Of a stretch of 64,000 bases of DNA, positions 48,104 through 56,959 are shown in pieces (within the stretch, counting starts at the first letter, position 1; every line of letters starts with the position of its first letter). Location: assembly GCF_001267925.1 (NCBI RefSeq), contig NZ_CP011409.1, forward strand, positions 930,001-994,000, given 5' to 3'. A program made the translations under genes and the position numbers. The DNA comes from Herbaspirillum hiltneri N3. Its GTDB lineage: Bacteria; Pseudomonadota; Gammaproteobacteria; Burkholderiales; Burkholderiaceae_D. The notes under the pieces were generated by a model. That model made no database searches, was not told where the DNA came from, and was given only the letters and a program-made list of their open reading frames with translations.

Positions 48104-49333
48104 ATGTTGGGAAAATGGGCGAAAGTCATCGTGCAGACTGTCATGCTGAGCGGATTGTGCGCTTCCGTGCAGGCAAATACAACCGTTGCCGACAATGCCG
48201 GGAATGCGGCTGCTGAACCGGCACCGCTCGCGCAGAGCGACAACGCGCCGCCGCCAAAACGGGTGGCCTTGCTGCTGCCGCTGCGCTCTGGCGTATTCGG
48301 CGCCGCCGCCGATGCGGTGCGCACCGGGTTCCTGACTGCCTCCGAACGCACGCGCGACAATCTCGTCATCACCATCATCGAAACCGGCGACGCCGTGCAG
48401 GACGTGCTGAACGCGTACAACGATGCCGCCGCCAAGTACGACATCATCGTCGGCCCGCTGGCGCGCAGCGCCGTCACCGCGCTGGCGCAATCGAACAACG
48501 TCGTGAAGCCGACCATCGCGCTGGCGCAGCCGGATCTTCCCGACGGCGCCGACCAGCGCCTGCCGCGCCAACTGCTGCTGATGGGTTTGTCGATCGAGGA
48601 CGAAGCGCGCCAGGTGGCCACGTGGGCTGAACGCGTCAAGGCGCCCGGCAAGATTTTTTCGGTTTCCACCAATGTCGCCTGGCAGCGCCGCGCCGCCAAA
48701 GCCTTCACCCAGCAAGCCCGGCAGATCGGCCTGACGGTCGACAACCTCGAACTGAGCGTACCCAACAACGCACTCAGCGCCAGCGGCCTGGCGCAACTGA
48801 GCCAACGCATCCAGGCGGAAAAGCCGGCCTTGCTGTTCGTGGCGCTTGACGCCGCCCAGACCATTCAATTGCGCAGCGCCATCGGCAGCGAGATTCCGCT
48901 GTACGGTACGTCGCAACTCAATCCGCTGACGCTGGCCGGCGCGACCGCGGCGCTCAACGCTGCGGCGAAAGCCGCTGCCGCCAATACCGCGCCGCCGGCC
49001 AACGACAGCCGCCTGCCCGAACTCGATGGCGTGCACCTGATCGACATGCCATGGCAATTGCAGGCCGACCATGCTGCAGTGGCAGCCTATCCGCGCTCGG
49101 TCGCCAATGCCGACGGCAAGCCCAATGCCGACCTTGAGCGCCTGTATGCGCTCGGCATCGACGCCTTCCGCGTCGCCAGTGAAATCGCGGCGCAGCATTC
49201 AGGCTTCGACATCGACGGCGTGACGGGCCAGATCAACGCCAACATGGGCGCCGGCGCCACGTACTTCCAGCGCAAGGAAACCCAGGCCGTGTATCAGGAC
49301 GGCGTCGCGGTCCCGGTGGCTGACCAGCGCTGA
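48104..49333 (+). CDS. lpoA: Penicillin-binding protein activator LpoA-like
   Basis: The protein has 409 residues from the ATG at 48104 with GGAGAA upstream. A signal peptide (about 1-26, SVQANT) precedes a periplasmic-binding-type I domain (RVALLLPLRSGVFGAAADAVRTGF; YDIIVGPLARSAVTAL; LDGVHLIDMPWQ). No cysteine lipobox fits the usual position, and it lacks the N-terminal TPR half of E. coli LpoA, so it may be a shorter periplasmic version. It is thought to activate class A penicillin-binding proteins. First gene of lpoA-yraN-diaA-dolP. Confidence 0.87.
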   Translation: MLGKWAKVIVQTVMLSGLCASVQANTTVADNAGNAAAEPAPLAQSDNAPPPKRVALLLPLRSGVFGAAADAVRTGFLTASERTRDNLVITIIETGDAVQDVLNAYNDAAAKYDIIVGPLARSAVTALAQSNNVVKPTIALAQPDLPDGADQRLPRQLLLMGLSIEDEARQVATWAERVKAPGKIFSVSTNVAWQRRAAKAFTQQARQIGLTVDNLELSVPNNALSASGLAQLSQRIQAEKPALLFVALDAAQTIQLRSAIGSEIPLYGTSQLNPLTLAGATAALNAAAKAAAANTAPPANDSRLPELDGVHLIDMPWQLQADHAAVAAYPRSVANADGKPNADLERLYALGIDAFRVASEIAAQHSGFDIDGVTGQINANMGAGATYFQRKETQAVYQDGVAVPVADQR

Positions 49334-49339
49334 GCGGAC

Positions 49340-49738
49340 ATGGCTTTGTTCGACCGGCTGCGCGGCAGCGCCCGCACCCGCACCAGCAAGCAAGTCAGCG
49401 GCGACGCCGCCGAGGATGCCGCGCTGGCTTTCCTGTGCGGCGAAGGCTTGCGCCAGATTGAGCGCAACTTTCGCTGCAAGGGCGGCGAAATCGATCTCAT
49501 CATGCAGGACGGCGACACGCTGGTGTTTGTCGAAGTGCGCCAGCGCAGCAAGGACAGTTTCGGCGGCGCGCTGGCCAGCGTCACGCGCGCCAAGCAGCGC
49601 CGCCTGATCGTCGCGGCCCAGATCTTCCTGCAGCGCTACCGCATGCCGCCAGCCTGCCGCTTCGATGTGATCTGCTACGACGGCGACCGCATGAACTGGC
49701 TGAAAAATGCCGTGGAAGCAACTCCTGAAGCATTTTGA
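49340..49738 (+). CDS. yraN: YraN family endonuclease-fold protein (UPF0102)
   Basis: The protein has 132 residues. GDAAEDAALAFLCGEGLRQIERNFRCKGGEIDLI (split across the domain) and VFVEVRQRSKDSFGGALASVTRAKQRRL match the restriction-endonuclease-like fold of UPF0102/YraN. The acidic GGEIDLI and VEVR residues would bind metal. Biological role is not established. It starts six bases after lpoA. Confidence 0.94.
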   Translation: MALFDRLRGSARTRTSKQVSGDAAEDAALAFLCGEGLRQIERNFRCKGGEIDLIMQDGDTLVFVEVRQRSKDSFGGALASVTRAKQRRLIVAAQIFLQRYRMPPACRFDVICYDGDRMNWLKNAVEATPEAF

Positions 49739-49785
49739 TACGCTTCTTTCGTGCTTGCATAAGCGGAACGCTCCCCCAACTACAC

Positions 49786-49791
49786 TATAAT
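49786..49791 (+). promoter_or_regulatory. Possible -10 element upstream of diaA
   Basis: TATAAT lies 110 bases before the diaA start in the 163-bp yraN-diaA gap. No good -35 is seen at 17 bases (GCGGAA). TTGCAT at 49755 is too far (25 bases). Confidence 0.35.
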
Positions 49792-49901
49792 TGGCGAGCT
49801 TATCGGCCCTGCCTGCCGCTGTCGGCCCGTTTCAGGCCGGCAATCCGGGCGACTTGACCCGATAATCCCGTTCCCCATTCATCGCTAAACCTATTCGCAT
49901 C

Positions 49902-50498
49902 ATGACCAATCAACGTATCCTTTCGCATTTCCAGGAAAGCGCCGAACTCAAGATCCACGCCGGCGCCGTGCTGGCGCAGCCGATCGAACAGGCGATTGAA
50001 CTTATGTTCACGGCGCTGTCGAATGGCAACAAGATTCTTGCCTGCGGCAACGGCGGTTCGGCAGCGGACTGCCAGCATTTCGCCGCCGAACTGGTGGGTC
50101 GTTTTGAACGCGAGCGCCTGCCCCTGCCGGCGCTGGCGTTGACCACGGACACCTCGATCCTGACCGCAGTCGGCAACGATTACAGCTACCAGGAAATTTT
50201 CTCGAAGCAGGTCCAGGCCTTCGGCCAGGCCGGCGACGTTTTGCTGGCGTTCTCGACGTCGGGCAATTCCGGCAACGTGCTGGCGGCGATCGAAATCGCC
50301 CAGGAACGCGACATGCGCGTAGTGGCGCTGACCGGCAAGGGCGGTGGCGCCATCGGCAAGAAACTGACCGACGCCGACGTACATATCTGTGTGCCGCATG
50401 ACCGTACCGCGCGCATCCAGGAAGTGCATCTGGTGACTTTACATTGTATTTGCGACGGTATCGATGTCGCGCTCTTTGGAGGTGATGTGCATGAATGA
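49902..50498 (+). CDS. diaA: SIS-domain protein, DiaA/GmhA-like
   Basis: The protein has 198 residues. The sugar-isomerase fold shows [24 protein letters not shown] (47-70), [18 protein letters not shown] and [17 protein letters not shown] near the end. Similar proteins are phosphoheptose isomerase GmhA or the DnaA-binding replication factor DiaA. The yraN-diaA-dolP order with upstream lpoA supports DiaA, but sequence alone does not exclude an isomerase. The next gene's ATG at 50491 overlaps its stop by eight bases. Confidence 0.88.
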   Translation: MTNQRILSHFQESAELKIHAGAVLAQPIEQAIELMFTALSNGNKILACGNGGSAADCQHFAAELVGRFERERLPLPALALTTDTSILTAVGNDYSYQEIFSKQVQAFGQAGDVLLAFSTSGNSGNVLAAIEIAQERDMRVVALTGKGGGAIGKKLTDADVHICVPHDRTARIQEVHLVTLHCICDGIDVALFGGDVHE

Positions 50499-51153
50499 TG
50501 CCAAGGCTGGCTGGACCACATTGTTGAAGTTGCGCCGTCCGCTGGCCGCCGCTGCCGTCTGCGGCATGCTCGCGATCGGCTTGCAGGGCTGCTTCGGCGT
50601 ATTGGCCGGCGGTTTGCTGGCCGGCACGTTTGCCGCTACCGACCGTCGCACGCTGGGTGCGCAGACCGAGGACAAGTCCATCGTGGTCAAGGGCGAAGCC
50701 AACATCCCCGGCGTGGTGCCGCAAGGTTCCCACGTCAATGTCACCAGCTTCAATCGCAAGGTTCTGCTGAGCGGCGAAGTGCCTGACGAAGCCTCCAAGG
50801 CCGCCGCCGAACGCGAGATCAAGAGCTTGCCAGGCGTCGAAGGCGTGTTCAATGAACTGGCCATTTCCGGTTCGTCCAACTTCTCGTCGCGTTCGGGTGA
50901 CGCACTCGTGACGAGCAAGGTGCTGGCTAGCCTGGTCGACGCCAAGGACCTGTACTCCAGCGCGTTCAAGGTCACCACCGAGCGCGGCATCGTCTACCTG
51001 ATGGGACGTGTGACCGAACGTGAAGGCAAGCGCGGTGCGGATATCGCCAGCGGCGTGAGCGGCGTGCAAAAGGTCGTGACCTTGTACGAATACATTTCGG
51101 AAGAAGAACTCAAGCAGTACTCCCGCCAGGCGCCGCCGGATCCGGCCAAGTAA
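50491..51153 (+). CDS. dolP: BON-domain outer-membrane lipoprotein DolP
   Basis: The protein has 220 residues from the ATG at 50491, with GGAGG eight bases upstream. A signal sequence with LQGC lipobox (about residues 22-29) precedes two BON domains (about 65-125 and 145-205; [27 protein letters not shown] and [14 protein letters not shown]). DolP (YraP) supports outer-membrane integrity and BAM function in E. coli. Translationally coupled with diaA. A terminator follows at 51193. Confidence 0.92.
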   Translation: MNDAKAGWTTLLKLRRPLAAAAVCGMLAIGLQGCFGVLAGGLLAGTFAATDRRTLGAQTEDKSIVVKGEANIPGVVPQGSHVNVTSFNRKVLLSGEVPDEASKAAAEREIKSLPGVEGVFNELAISGSSNFSSRSGDALVTSKVLASLVDAKDLYSSAFKVTTERGIVYLMGRVTEREGKRGADIASGVSGVQKVVTLYEYISEEELKQYSRQAPPDPAK

Positions 51154-51192
51154 GTCGGCCACCGTCGCAGGGCAAGTCACTGCAGCAGGCCG

Positions 51193-51233
51193 AACCGCCG
51201 CGTCCATGATCGTTCATGGCCCGGCGGTTTTTT
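51193..51233 (+). terminator. Rho-independent terminator after dolP
   Basis: AACCGCCG (51193-51200) pairs with CGGCGGTT (51222-51229), with an inner CCATGA/TCATGG hairpin, followed by a T run. Confidence 0.85.
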
Positions 51234-51244
51234 CATCGTGCGTC

Positions 51245-51250
51245 TATAAT
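51245..51250 (+). promoter_or_regulatory. Possible -10 element of the TlpA-like gene
   Basis: TATAAT lies 86 bases before the start at 51336. The expected -35 position overlaps the dolP terminator (CGGCGG) and is not convincing. Confidence 0.35.
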
Positions 51251-51335
51251 GTGCCGATCGACTGATGTTTCCGGATGCCGTGGCAAGGTTTGATGTTGTC
51301 GCCTTGCCATCCGGCAATGCCGCTATGGAAAGAAC

Positions 51336-51887
51336 ATGGAAGCCAAAAACGCCACCACTGCAACGCCCGCACCAGCTGCCGCGCCACGCCGTCGCCTCGG
51401 CCTCAAGCTGGGCGGACTGGCCGTCGTTGCCGCCGTCGCCTTGTTCGGCTACAGCTCGCTGTCGGCGCGCAATGCCGCCCCGGATGTGACCTTCGTCAAG
51501 CTGGACGGCCAGAAAGTCGCGCTCAAGGACCTGCGCGGCAAGGTCGTGATGGTCAATTTCTGGGCCACCAGCTGCACCACCTGCGTCGGTGAAATGCCGC
51601 AGATGATCTCGACCTACAACAAGTACAAGGACCAGGGCCTGGACTTCGTTGCCGTCGCGATGAGCTACGATCCGCCGAACTACGTCCTCAACTACACCGA
51701 AACCCGCAAGCTGCCGTTCAAGGTCGCGCTCGATCCGCAAGACACGCTGGCGAAGGCCTTCGGCGACGTCAAGCTGACGCCGACCACCTTTGTCATCGGC
51801 AAGGATGGCAGCATCCTCAAGCGCTATGTCGGCGAGCCGCAGTTCGCCGAACTGCATCAGTTGCTGGAAAAGGCGCTGGCCGCGTAA
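51336..51887 (+). CDS. Membrane-anchored TlpA/ResA-like thioredoxin-fold protein
   Basis: The protein has 183 residues. An N-terminal Ala/Pro-rich stretch and one membrane anchor (about 23-42, GGLAVVAAVALFGYSSL) precede the AhpC/TSA-redoxin domain (about 50-183). The redox site is WATSCTTC, a CxxC with the sequence Cys-Thr-Thr-Cys, unlike the common CGPC or CEPC, which may raise its reactivity or alter its redox potential. LTPTTFVIGKDG is the cis-Pro region. It probably reduces thiols in the periplasm, perhaps in cytochrome c maturation. No ccm gene is adjacent. Confidence 0.9.
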   Translation: MEAKNATTATPAPAAAPRRRLGLKLGGLAVVAAVALFGYSSLSARNAAPDVTFVKLDGQKVALKDLRGKVVMVNFWATSCTTCVGEMPQMISTYNKYKDQGLDFVAVAMSYDPPNYVLNYTETRKLPFKVALDPQDTLAKAFGDVKLTPTTFVIGKDGSILKRYVGEPQFAELHQLLEKALAA

Positions 51888-51910
51888 AGCGCAGATCCGA
51901 TTCCACAATG

Positions 51911-51940
51911 AAAAACGCCGGCATGCATGCCGGCGTTTTT
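51911..51940. terminator. Bidirectional terminator between the thioredoxin gene and the chemoreceptor gene
   Basis: AAAAACGCCGGCATG and CATGCCGGCGTTTTT form a perfect 15-bp palindromic stem. T runs lie on both strands, so it can serve both convergent genes. Confidence 0.93.
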
Positions 51941-51979
51941 CATTGGCTTTCCCGAGCGCCATCTCGCGCTATAGCGCGG

Positions 51980-53680
51980 TCAGAACTGTTCCCACTCACC
52001 TTCGGATGCCTTGGCCGGCGTCGGCGCCTGGTTCAGCTTCGGCGTATCCGCTTGCGCCACGCGGGTCCGTGTCGCTGCTGCCGGCTTGCGCTGCGGCGTG
52101 ATGTCCAGTGTGCGCAGCGCCGGCTTGACCGTCACGCCGGTATTGTCCAGCTTGAACACGCTCACCACCTGGGTCAGCGTGCTGGCCTGATCCTGCAGCG
52201 ATTGCGCCGCTGCGGCGGCTTGCTCCACCAGCGCGGCATTCTGCTGCGTGGTCTCGTCCATCTGCGTGATGGCGCGGTTGACCTGCTCGATGCCGTCGCT
52301 CTGTTCCTGGCTGGCCGTGCTGATTTCGCCGACGATGTCCGTGACGCGTTTGACGCTCGCCACCACTTCGGTCATGGTCTTGCCGGCTTGCTCCACCAGA
52401 CGCGTACCCGAGCCGACCTTGTTGACCGAATCGTCGATGAGCGACTTGATTTCCTTGGCGGCCGAAGCCGAGCGTTGCGCCAGGCTGCGTACTTCCGACG
52501 CCACCACGGCGAAGCCGCGGCCTTGTTCGCCGGCGCGCGCGGCCTCCACGGCGGCGTTCAGCGCCAGGATGTTGGTCTGGAAAGCAATCCCGTCAATCAC
52601 GCTGATGATGTCGACGATCTTGCGCGATGACTCGTTGATCTCGCCCATGGTGTCGACCACCTGGCCGACCACACTGCCGCCCTGGACCGCGACTTCGGAT
52701 GCCGAAACGGCGAGCTGGTTGGCCTGGCGCGCGTTTTCGGCGTTCTGCTTCACGGTCGAGGTCAGCTGCTCCATCGCGGAAGCGGTTTCTTCCAGCGCGC
52801 CGGCCTGGCTTTCGGTGCGTGCCGACAGGTCGAGGTTGCCGGTGGCGATTTCGCTGGAGGCGGTGGCGATGGTATCGGTGCCGCTGCGCACTTCGCCGAC
52901 GATATTGAGCAGGTTGTCGTTCATGGTCTTAAGCGCCTGCAACAGCTTGCTGGTTTCATCCTTGCCGCTGCCGTCGATGTGCGAGGTCAGGTTGCCGGAA
53001 GCCACCGTCTCGGCGATGCTCACCGCTTCGTTGAGTGGACGCGTAATGCTCAGCGTCAGCAGCCAGCCCAGCAGGCCGCCCAGCACCAGTTCGATCAGGC
53101 CCAGGCTCAGCAGCAGCGTACGTCCGGACTGGTAGCTCTGGTAAATGTCGCCGGCGGCATCGTCGATGACCTGGGTCTGATAGTTGGCATACTTGAGCAC
53201 GCTGTTCGCGTACTCGTCCATCATCTTGACCAGCGTGGTGTTGGTCAGCTGTTTGGCTTCCTCCACCTTGCCGGCCGCCTTCATCTTGAAAATATCTTCG
53301 CGCGCGGTGCGATACGCCGTACGCAGTTTGCCGACGTTGTCGAACAGCTGCTTTTCTTCGGGAGAAGTGACTGCCGCTTCGACGCGCTTTTGCACTACGC
53401 TGATGCGCTTCGATTCGTTGTCGATCTGAGCCTGGAAGAACTTCTGGAATTCCGCATCTTCGCTGCGCATCACGGCGAAGGTGCGTACGCCATTCTCTTT
53501 GATGGCGGCGTGCCATTGATTGGCCGTACGTTCTTTCTGCAGGGCATTTTTCACCATGTCGTCGGTGGCGTCGCCGATACCTTGCAGGCGCCAAACGCCG
53601 ATGCCCACCATGACCGCCATCAACATCAGCATCGCCACGAAACCGATACCGAGCCGTACACCTATCCTGTAGTTCTTCAT
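51980..53680 (-). CDS. Methyl-accepting chemotaxis protein
   Basis: The protein has 566 residues. Two membrane segments (about 11-30 and 190-212) flank a periplasmic four-helix-bundle sensor (about 32-188). A HAMP domain follows (about 213-265) and a long signalling coil whose hairpin tip is IDGIAFQTNILALNAAVEAARAGEQGRGFAVVASEVR (in two 20-residue parts). The last residues GEWEQF resemble the CheR/CheB docking pentapeptide (NWETF in E. coli Tar). Ligand unknown. Monocistronic, divergent from the GGDEF-EAL gene. Confidence 0.95.
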   Translation of the reverse strand: MKNYRIGVRLGIGFVAMLMLMAVMVGIGVWRLQGIGDATDDMVKNALQKERTANQWHAAIKENGVRTFAVMRSEDAEFQKFFQAQIDNESKRISVVQKRVEAAVTSPEEKQLFDNVGKLRTAYRTAREDIFKMKAAGKVEEAKQLTNTTLVKMMDEYANSVLKYANYQTQVIDDAAGDIYQSYQSGRTLLLSLGLIELVLGGLLGWLLTLSITRPLNEAVSIAETVASGNLTSHIDGSGKDETSKLLQALKTMNDNLLNIVGEVRSGTDTIATASSEIATGNLDLSARTESQAGALEETASAMEQLTSTVKQNAENARQANQLAVSASEVAVQGGSVVGQVVDTMGEINESSRKIVDIISVIDGIAFQTNILALNAAVEAARAGEQGRGFAVVASEVRSLAQRSASAAKEIKSLIDDSVNKVGSGTRLVEQAGKTMTEVVASVKRVTDIVGEISTASQEQSDGIEQVNRAITQMDETTQQNAALVEQAAAAAQSLQDQASTLTQVVSVFKLDNTGVTVKPALRTLDITPQRKPAAATRTRVAQADTPKLNQAPTPAKASEGEWEQF

Positions 53681-53745
53681 GGCCGTCTCCTTTTCCCGTA
53701 CTGCTTTTCATTTCCGCGCCGGTGTGCGCGGGCGTTGAATTATTG

Positions 53746-53753
53746 TTATCGGT
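53746..53753 (-). promoter_or_regulatory. Possible sigma-28 -10 element of the chemoreceptor gene
   Basis: On the minus strand the sequence ACCGATAA matches seven of eight bases of the flagellar sigma-28 -10 box (GCCGATAA). It lies 66 bases upstream of the start. The expected -35 TAAA is not clear, so the call is weak. Confidence 0.35.
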
Positions 53754-53893
53754 CCAGCGTATCACAGCGAAATGGCTTCAAACCGAAGGTGAGCGATGCT
53801 TTGTCAGGCCTTTTGTCAACTCTGCGTCAGGAAGGAGCACAAATTAAGACAATATGACCGAAAGGCAACCATGCAATAGTGATAACGTGCCGC

Positions 53894-53899
53894 TATAAT
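53894..53899 (+). promoter_or_regulatory. Possible -10 element of the GGDEF-EAL gene
   Basis: TATAAT lies 77 bases before the ATG at 53976. I see no good -35 at 17 bases upstream. Confidence 0.35.
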
Positions 53900-53975
53900 C
53901 CAAGGCTTCGGAAGTGCACCACGGCAATGCGCATGGTCGCCGTGTCACTCACTTCACGATCACCCTCACGATCAC

Positions 53976-56021
53976 ATGACAACAAAACCGGACGCGGCTG
54001 CGCATGCTGCGGAATTAGAAAAGCTGACGCAGTCGCTGGTGCGTGAACGCGACGCCCGCGTGCAGGCCGATGCCGCTATGGAAGGCCGCCTGCGCCGCTT
54101 GCAGGTGCTTGAAGCCGTCACCGCCGCAGCCAATGAAGCAGATACGCTCGACCAGGCGCTGCAATTCGCCGTCGACGAGATCTGTCGCTATACCGGCTGG
54201 CCGCTTGGCCATTGCTTCCACGTGCGCAAGGGCGCCAAGCCCTCCGCCCTGGTTTCCAGCGGCATCTGGCATGGCGCCAACCGGTCCGAATTTTCCGCCT
54301 TCCGCTGCATGTCCGGCGACCCCCAATTCCTCGCTGAGAAAGACTTGCCCGGACGCGTGCTCAAGGAAGCCGCGCCGCTCTGGATCGTCAATTTCGGCGC
54401 TGACCGCGACGCGTTGCGCGCCGACGTCGCTCGCGCGGTCGGCATTCGCGCAGCCATCGCCTTTCCGGTGATGAGTGGCGGCGAAGTCATTGCGGTGCTG
54501 GAATTTTTCTCGGTGCGTATTTTGTCGCTCGACGATCAATTGCTGCGATTGATGAATCTCATGCGCCAGATAGGCACGCGCCTCGGCCGTGTCGCCGAGC
54601 GCACGCAAGCCGTGTGCCGCCTGGCCCACGACGCCTCGCACGATGCGCTGACCGGACTGGCCAACCGCAGCCTGTTCCTGCAGCAGCTGGAACAGGCGCT
54701 GCAACGCCAATGGGACGACGACAACGCGCGCTTCGCGGTACTGTTCATCGATCTCGACCGCTTCAAGATCGTCAACGACAGTCTCGGCCATCTTGCCGGT
54801 GACGCCATGATCATCCAGGTGGCGGCGCGTCTCAAGAATGCCCTGCGTCCGGATCATCCTGCCTCATCCGCAGAGCAGGGCGCCGGCGGCGTCAACCCGG
54901 GCTACACGTTGGCGCGCATGGGGGGCGACGAATTCACGGTGCTGCTGAGCGACATTGACGATGTCGGCGAAGCGGTGCGCATCGCCGAGCGGATCCAGGC
55001 CGCGATGGCCTTGCCGTTCCTGATCCGCGACCAGGAAATCTACGCCAGCGCCAGCATCGGCATCGTGTTCGGCGACATCGGGCACACACTTGCAGATGAA
55101 GTCCTGCGCGATGCCGACCTTGCCGTGGGCCGCGCGAAGACGATGGGCAAGAGCCGTTACGAAGTGTTCGACCGCAGCATGCGCAAGGGCGCGGTAAGCC
55201 GCCTCGCCATGGAGACCGCGCTGCGCCACGCCTTGAAGAACAATGAATTCGTGTTGCACTACCAGCCCATCATCGAATTGCAGGGCGGCACCATCGTCGG
55301 CGTCGAGGCGCTGGTGCGCTGGCAGCGCGGACCGGATGAGCTGGTCTATCCGGGCGACTTCATCGACGTCGCCGAAGACACCGGCCTGATCCTCTACATC
55401 GGCATGTGGGTGCTGCGCGAGGCCTGCCGTCAGATGCACCAGTGGCACCGGCAATTTCCGCGCGCCAAGCCGCTCACCATCAGCGTCAACATTTCACCGC
55501 GCCAGTTTGTGCAACCCAATCTGGTGGACCAGATCAAGCAGATCGTCGCCGAGACCGGCATCGATCCCAACACACTGCGCCTGGAGATCACCGAGAGCGT
55601 GACCATGGGCGACGTCGAGCGCACCATCCGCATCCTGTCGCAGCTGCGCGAGATCGGCGTGCGCTTCAGCGTCGACGATTTCGGCACCGGCTATTCATCC
55701 CTGAGCTACCTGCACCGTTTTCCGCTGGACGTTTTGAAGATCGACCGTTCCTTCGTCATGCGCATGAACGAGGATCGCGAGCGCCTGCAGATCGTGCAGA
55801 CCATCATGACGCTGGCACGCAATCTCGGCATCGAAGTGGTGGCCGAAGGCACCGAGACCGAGATGCAAGTCGATCACCTGCGCAACATCGGTTGCGATTT
55901 CGGACAGGGATTTTTCTTTTCGCGCGCGCTGGCGCCGGAGACGGTGACGGACTTGCTCTATGTGCCGCACCACGTGCTCAACACCGCCTTCGTCAACTCG
56001 TTGCAGGCGATGCAGAACTGA
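53976..56021 (+). CDS. GAF-GGDEF-EAL protein (cyclic-di-GMP synthesis/breakdown)
   Basis: The protein has 681 residues. A short N-terminal coiled coil (about 11-45) and a GAF-like sensor (about 48-195) are followed by GGDEF (about 215-390), with the intact RMGGDEF at 314-320. An EAL domain (about 410-665) has intact EAL at 444-446, NISPRQF, EITES, the DDFGTGYSSLSYL loop, KIDRSF and VAEGTE. Both catalytic centres look competent, so it may be bifunctional. No membrane segment, so it is cytosolic. Its TGA abuts the stop of the convergent EamA gene. Confidence 0.94.
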   Translation: MTTKPDAAAHAAELEKLTQSLVRERDARVQADAAMEGRLRRLQVLEAVTAAANEADTLDQALQFAVDEICRYTGWPLGHCFHVRKGAKPSALVSSGIWHGANRSEFSAFRCMSGDPQFLAEKDLPGRVLKEAAPLWIVNFGADRDALRADVARAVGIRAAIAFPVMSGGEVIAVLEFFSVRILSLDDQLLRLMNLMRQIGTRLGRVAERTQAVCRLAHDASHDALTGLANRSLFLQQLEQALQRQWDDDNARFAVLFIDLDRFKIVNDSLGHLAGDAMIIQVAARLKNALRPDHPASSAEQGAGGVNPGYTLARMGGDEFTVLLSDIDDVGEAVRIAERIQAAMALPFLIRDQEIYASASIGIVFGDIGHTLADEVLRDADLAVGRAKTMGKSRYEVFDRSMRKGAVSRLAMETALRHALKNNEFVLHYQPIIELQGGTIVGVEALVRWQRGPDELVYPGDFIDVAEDTGLILYIGMWVLREACRQMHQWHRQFPRAKPLTISVNISPRQFVQPNLVDQIKQIVAETGIDPNTLRLEITESVTMGDVERTIRILSQLREIGVRFSVDDFGTGYSSLSYLHRFPLDVLKIDRSFVMRMNEDRERLQIVQTIMTLARNLGIEVVAEGTETEMQVDHLRNIGCDFGQGFFFSRALAPETVTDLLYVPHHVLNTAFVNSLQAMQN

Positions 56022-56951
56022 TCAGGCCTTGCGCAGGCACAGGGCGCCCGCCGGCAGCAGCACGCATACGGCGGCGCCGAAGATCAGCGCGAAGCCCAGC
56101 AGGTCCGGCGCGCTGGGACGTTCGCCGAGCAGTAGCACCGCGCTGCTGACGCCGACCACCGGCACCAGCAGCGTGCCGAGCGCGGCGATGCCGGCAGGCA
56201 GCCTGGCGATGATTTCGAACCACAGGATGTAGGCTGCTGCCATCCCAAAGAAGACGTGATACGCCAGCGCGCAGATTACCGGCACAGGCAGCGTGCCCGG
56301 ATCCAGGTGCGGCCATCCCTCAAACCACAGCAGACCGGTGAGCGCCACCAGCGCACCGATCAGCAATTGCCACGCGGCGATCGCGAGTGGCTCTGCATTG
56401 ATCCTCGCCCATTTCATGTAGACGGTGCCGGCCGCCCAGGCCAGCGCCGCCGCCAGTGCATACAGGATGCCATGCGGCAGGTTCAGCAGGCCGCCGCCGA
56501 TCAGCGGGGCAATCAGCACCGCCAGGCCGCTGGCGCCGAACGCCAGGCCCATGCTGCGTACGCGATCGAGTTTTTCTCCGAGCGCAATGCGCGCGAACAG
56601 GGTCGCCCACAACGGCATCGAATAGGTGATGATCGCCACGCGCGAAGTCGCCGCACCGAGCTGGGCGAAGGTCAGCAGGATGTTGAACAGCGCAATGTTG
56701 AGCAGGCCGGTCATGACGATGTGCGGACGATCGCGCCGCCCGATGCGGAGGCTGCGGCCGCGCGCGAATGCCAGTACGAACAGCGTGCACGCCGCCGCCC
56801 CGAGGCCGATGCTGCGCAAGGTCCACGGTGAAATTCCGCTCAGCGATACTTTCACCGCGGGCCAGTTGAGTCCCCAGAGGACGCCCAGCACGAGCAGCAA
56901 CAATCTGGCCCTGGCGCTGTCCTTGCGGCTCTGCGCGCTCGTCAGCGGCAT
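56022..56951 (-). CDS. EamA-family (DMT) transporter
   Basis: The protein has 309 residues from the ATG at 56951; the frame to 57113 overlaps the M81 gene and adds non-membrane sequence. About ten helices with two EamA repeats are present (LLLLVLGVLWGLNWPAVKVSL; LALGEKLDRV; HVFFGMAAAYILWFEIIARLP; GTLLVPVVGVSSAVLLLGERPS). Probable exporter of a small metabolite such as an amino acid. It begins eight bases after the M81 metallopeptidase stop and so is probably the last gene of the liv-M20-M81 operon. No terminator precedes the convergent GGDEF-EAL stop. Confidence 0.9.
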   Translation of the reverse strand: MPLTSAQSRKDSARARLLLLVLGVLWGLNWPAVKVSLSGISPWTLRSIGLGAAACTLFVLAFARGRSLRIGRRDRPHIVMTGLLNIALFNILLTFAQLGAATSRVAIITYSMPLWATLFARIALGEKLDRVRSMGLAFGASGLAVLIAPLIGGGLLNLPHGILYALAAALAWAAGTVYMKWARINAEPLAIAAWQLLIGALVALTGLLWFEGWPHLDPGTLPVPVICALAYHVFFGMAAAYILWFEIIARLPAGIAALGTLLVPVVGVSSAVLLLGERPSAPDLLGFALIFGAAVCVLLPAGALCLRKA

Positions 56952-56959
56952 CGTCGTAT

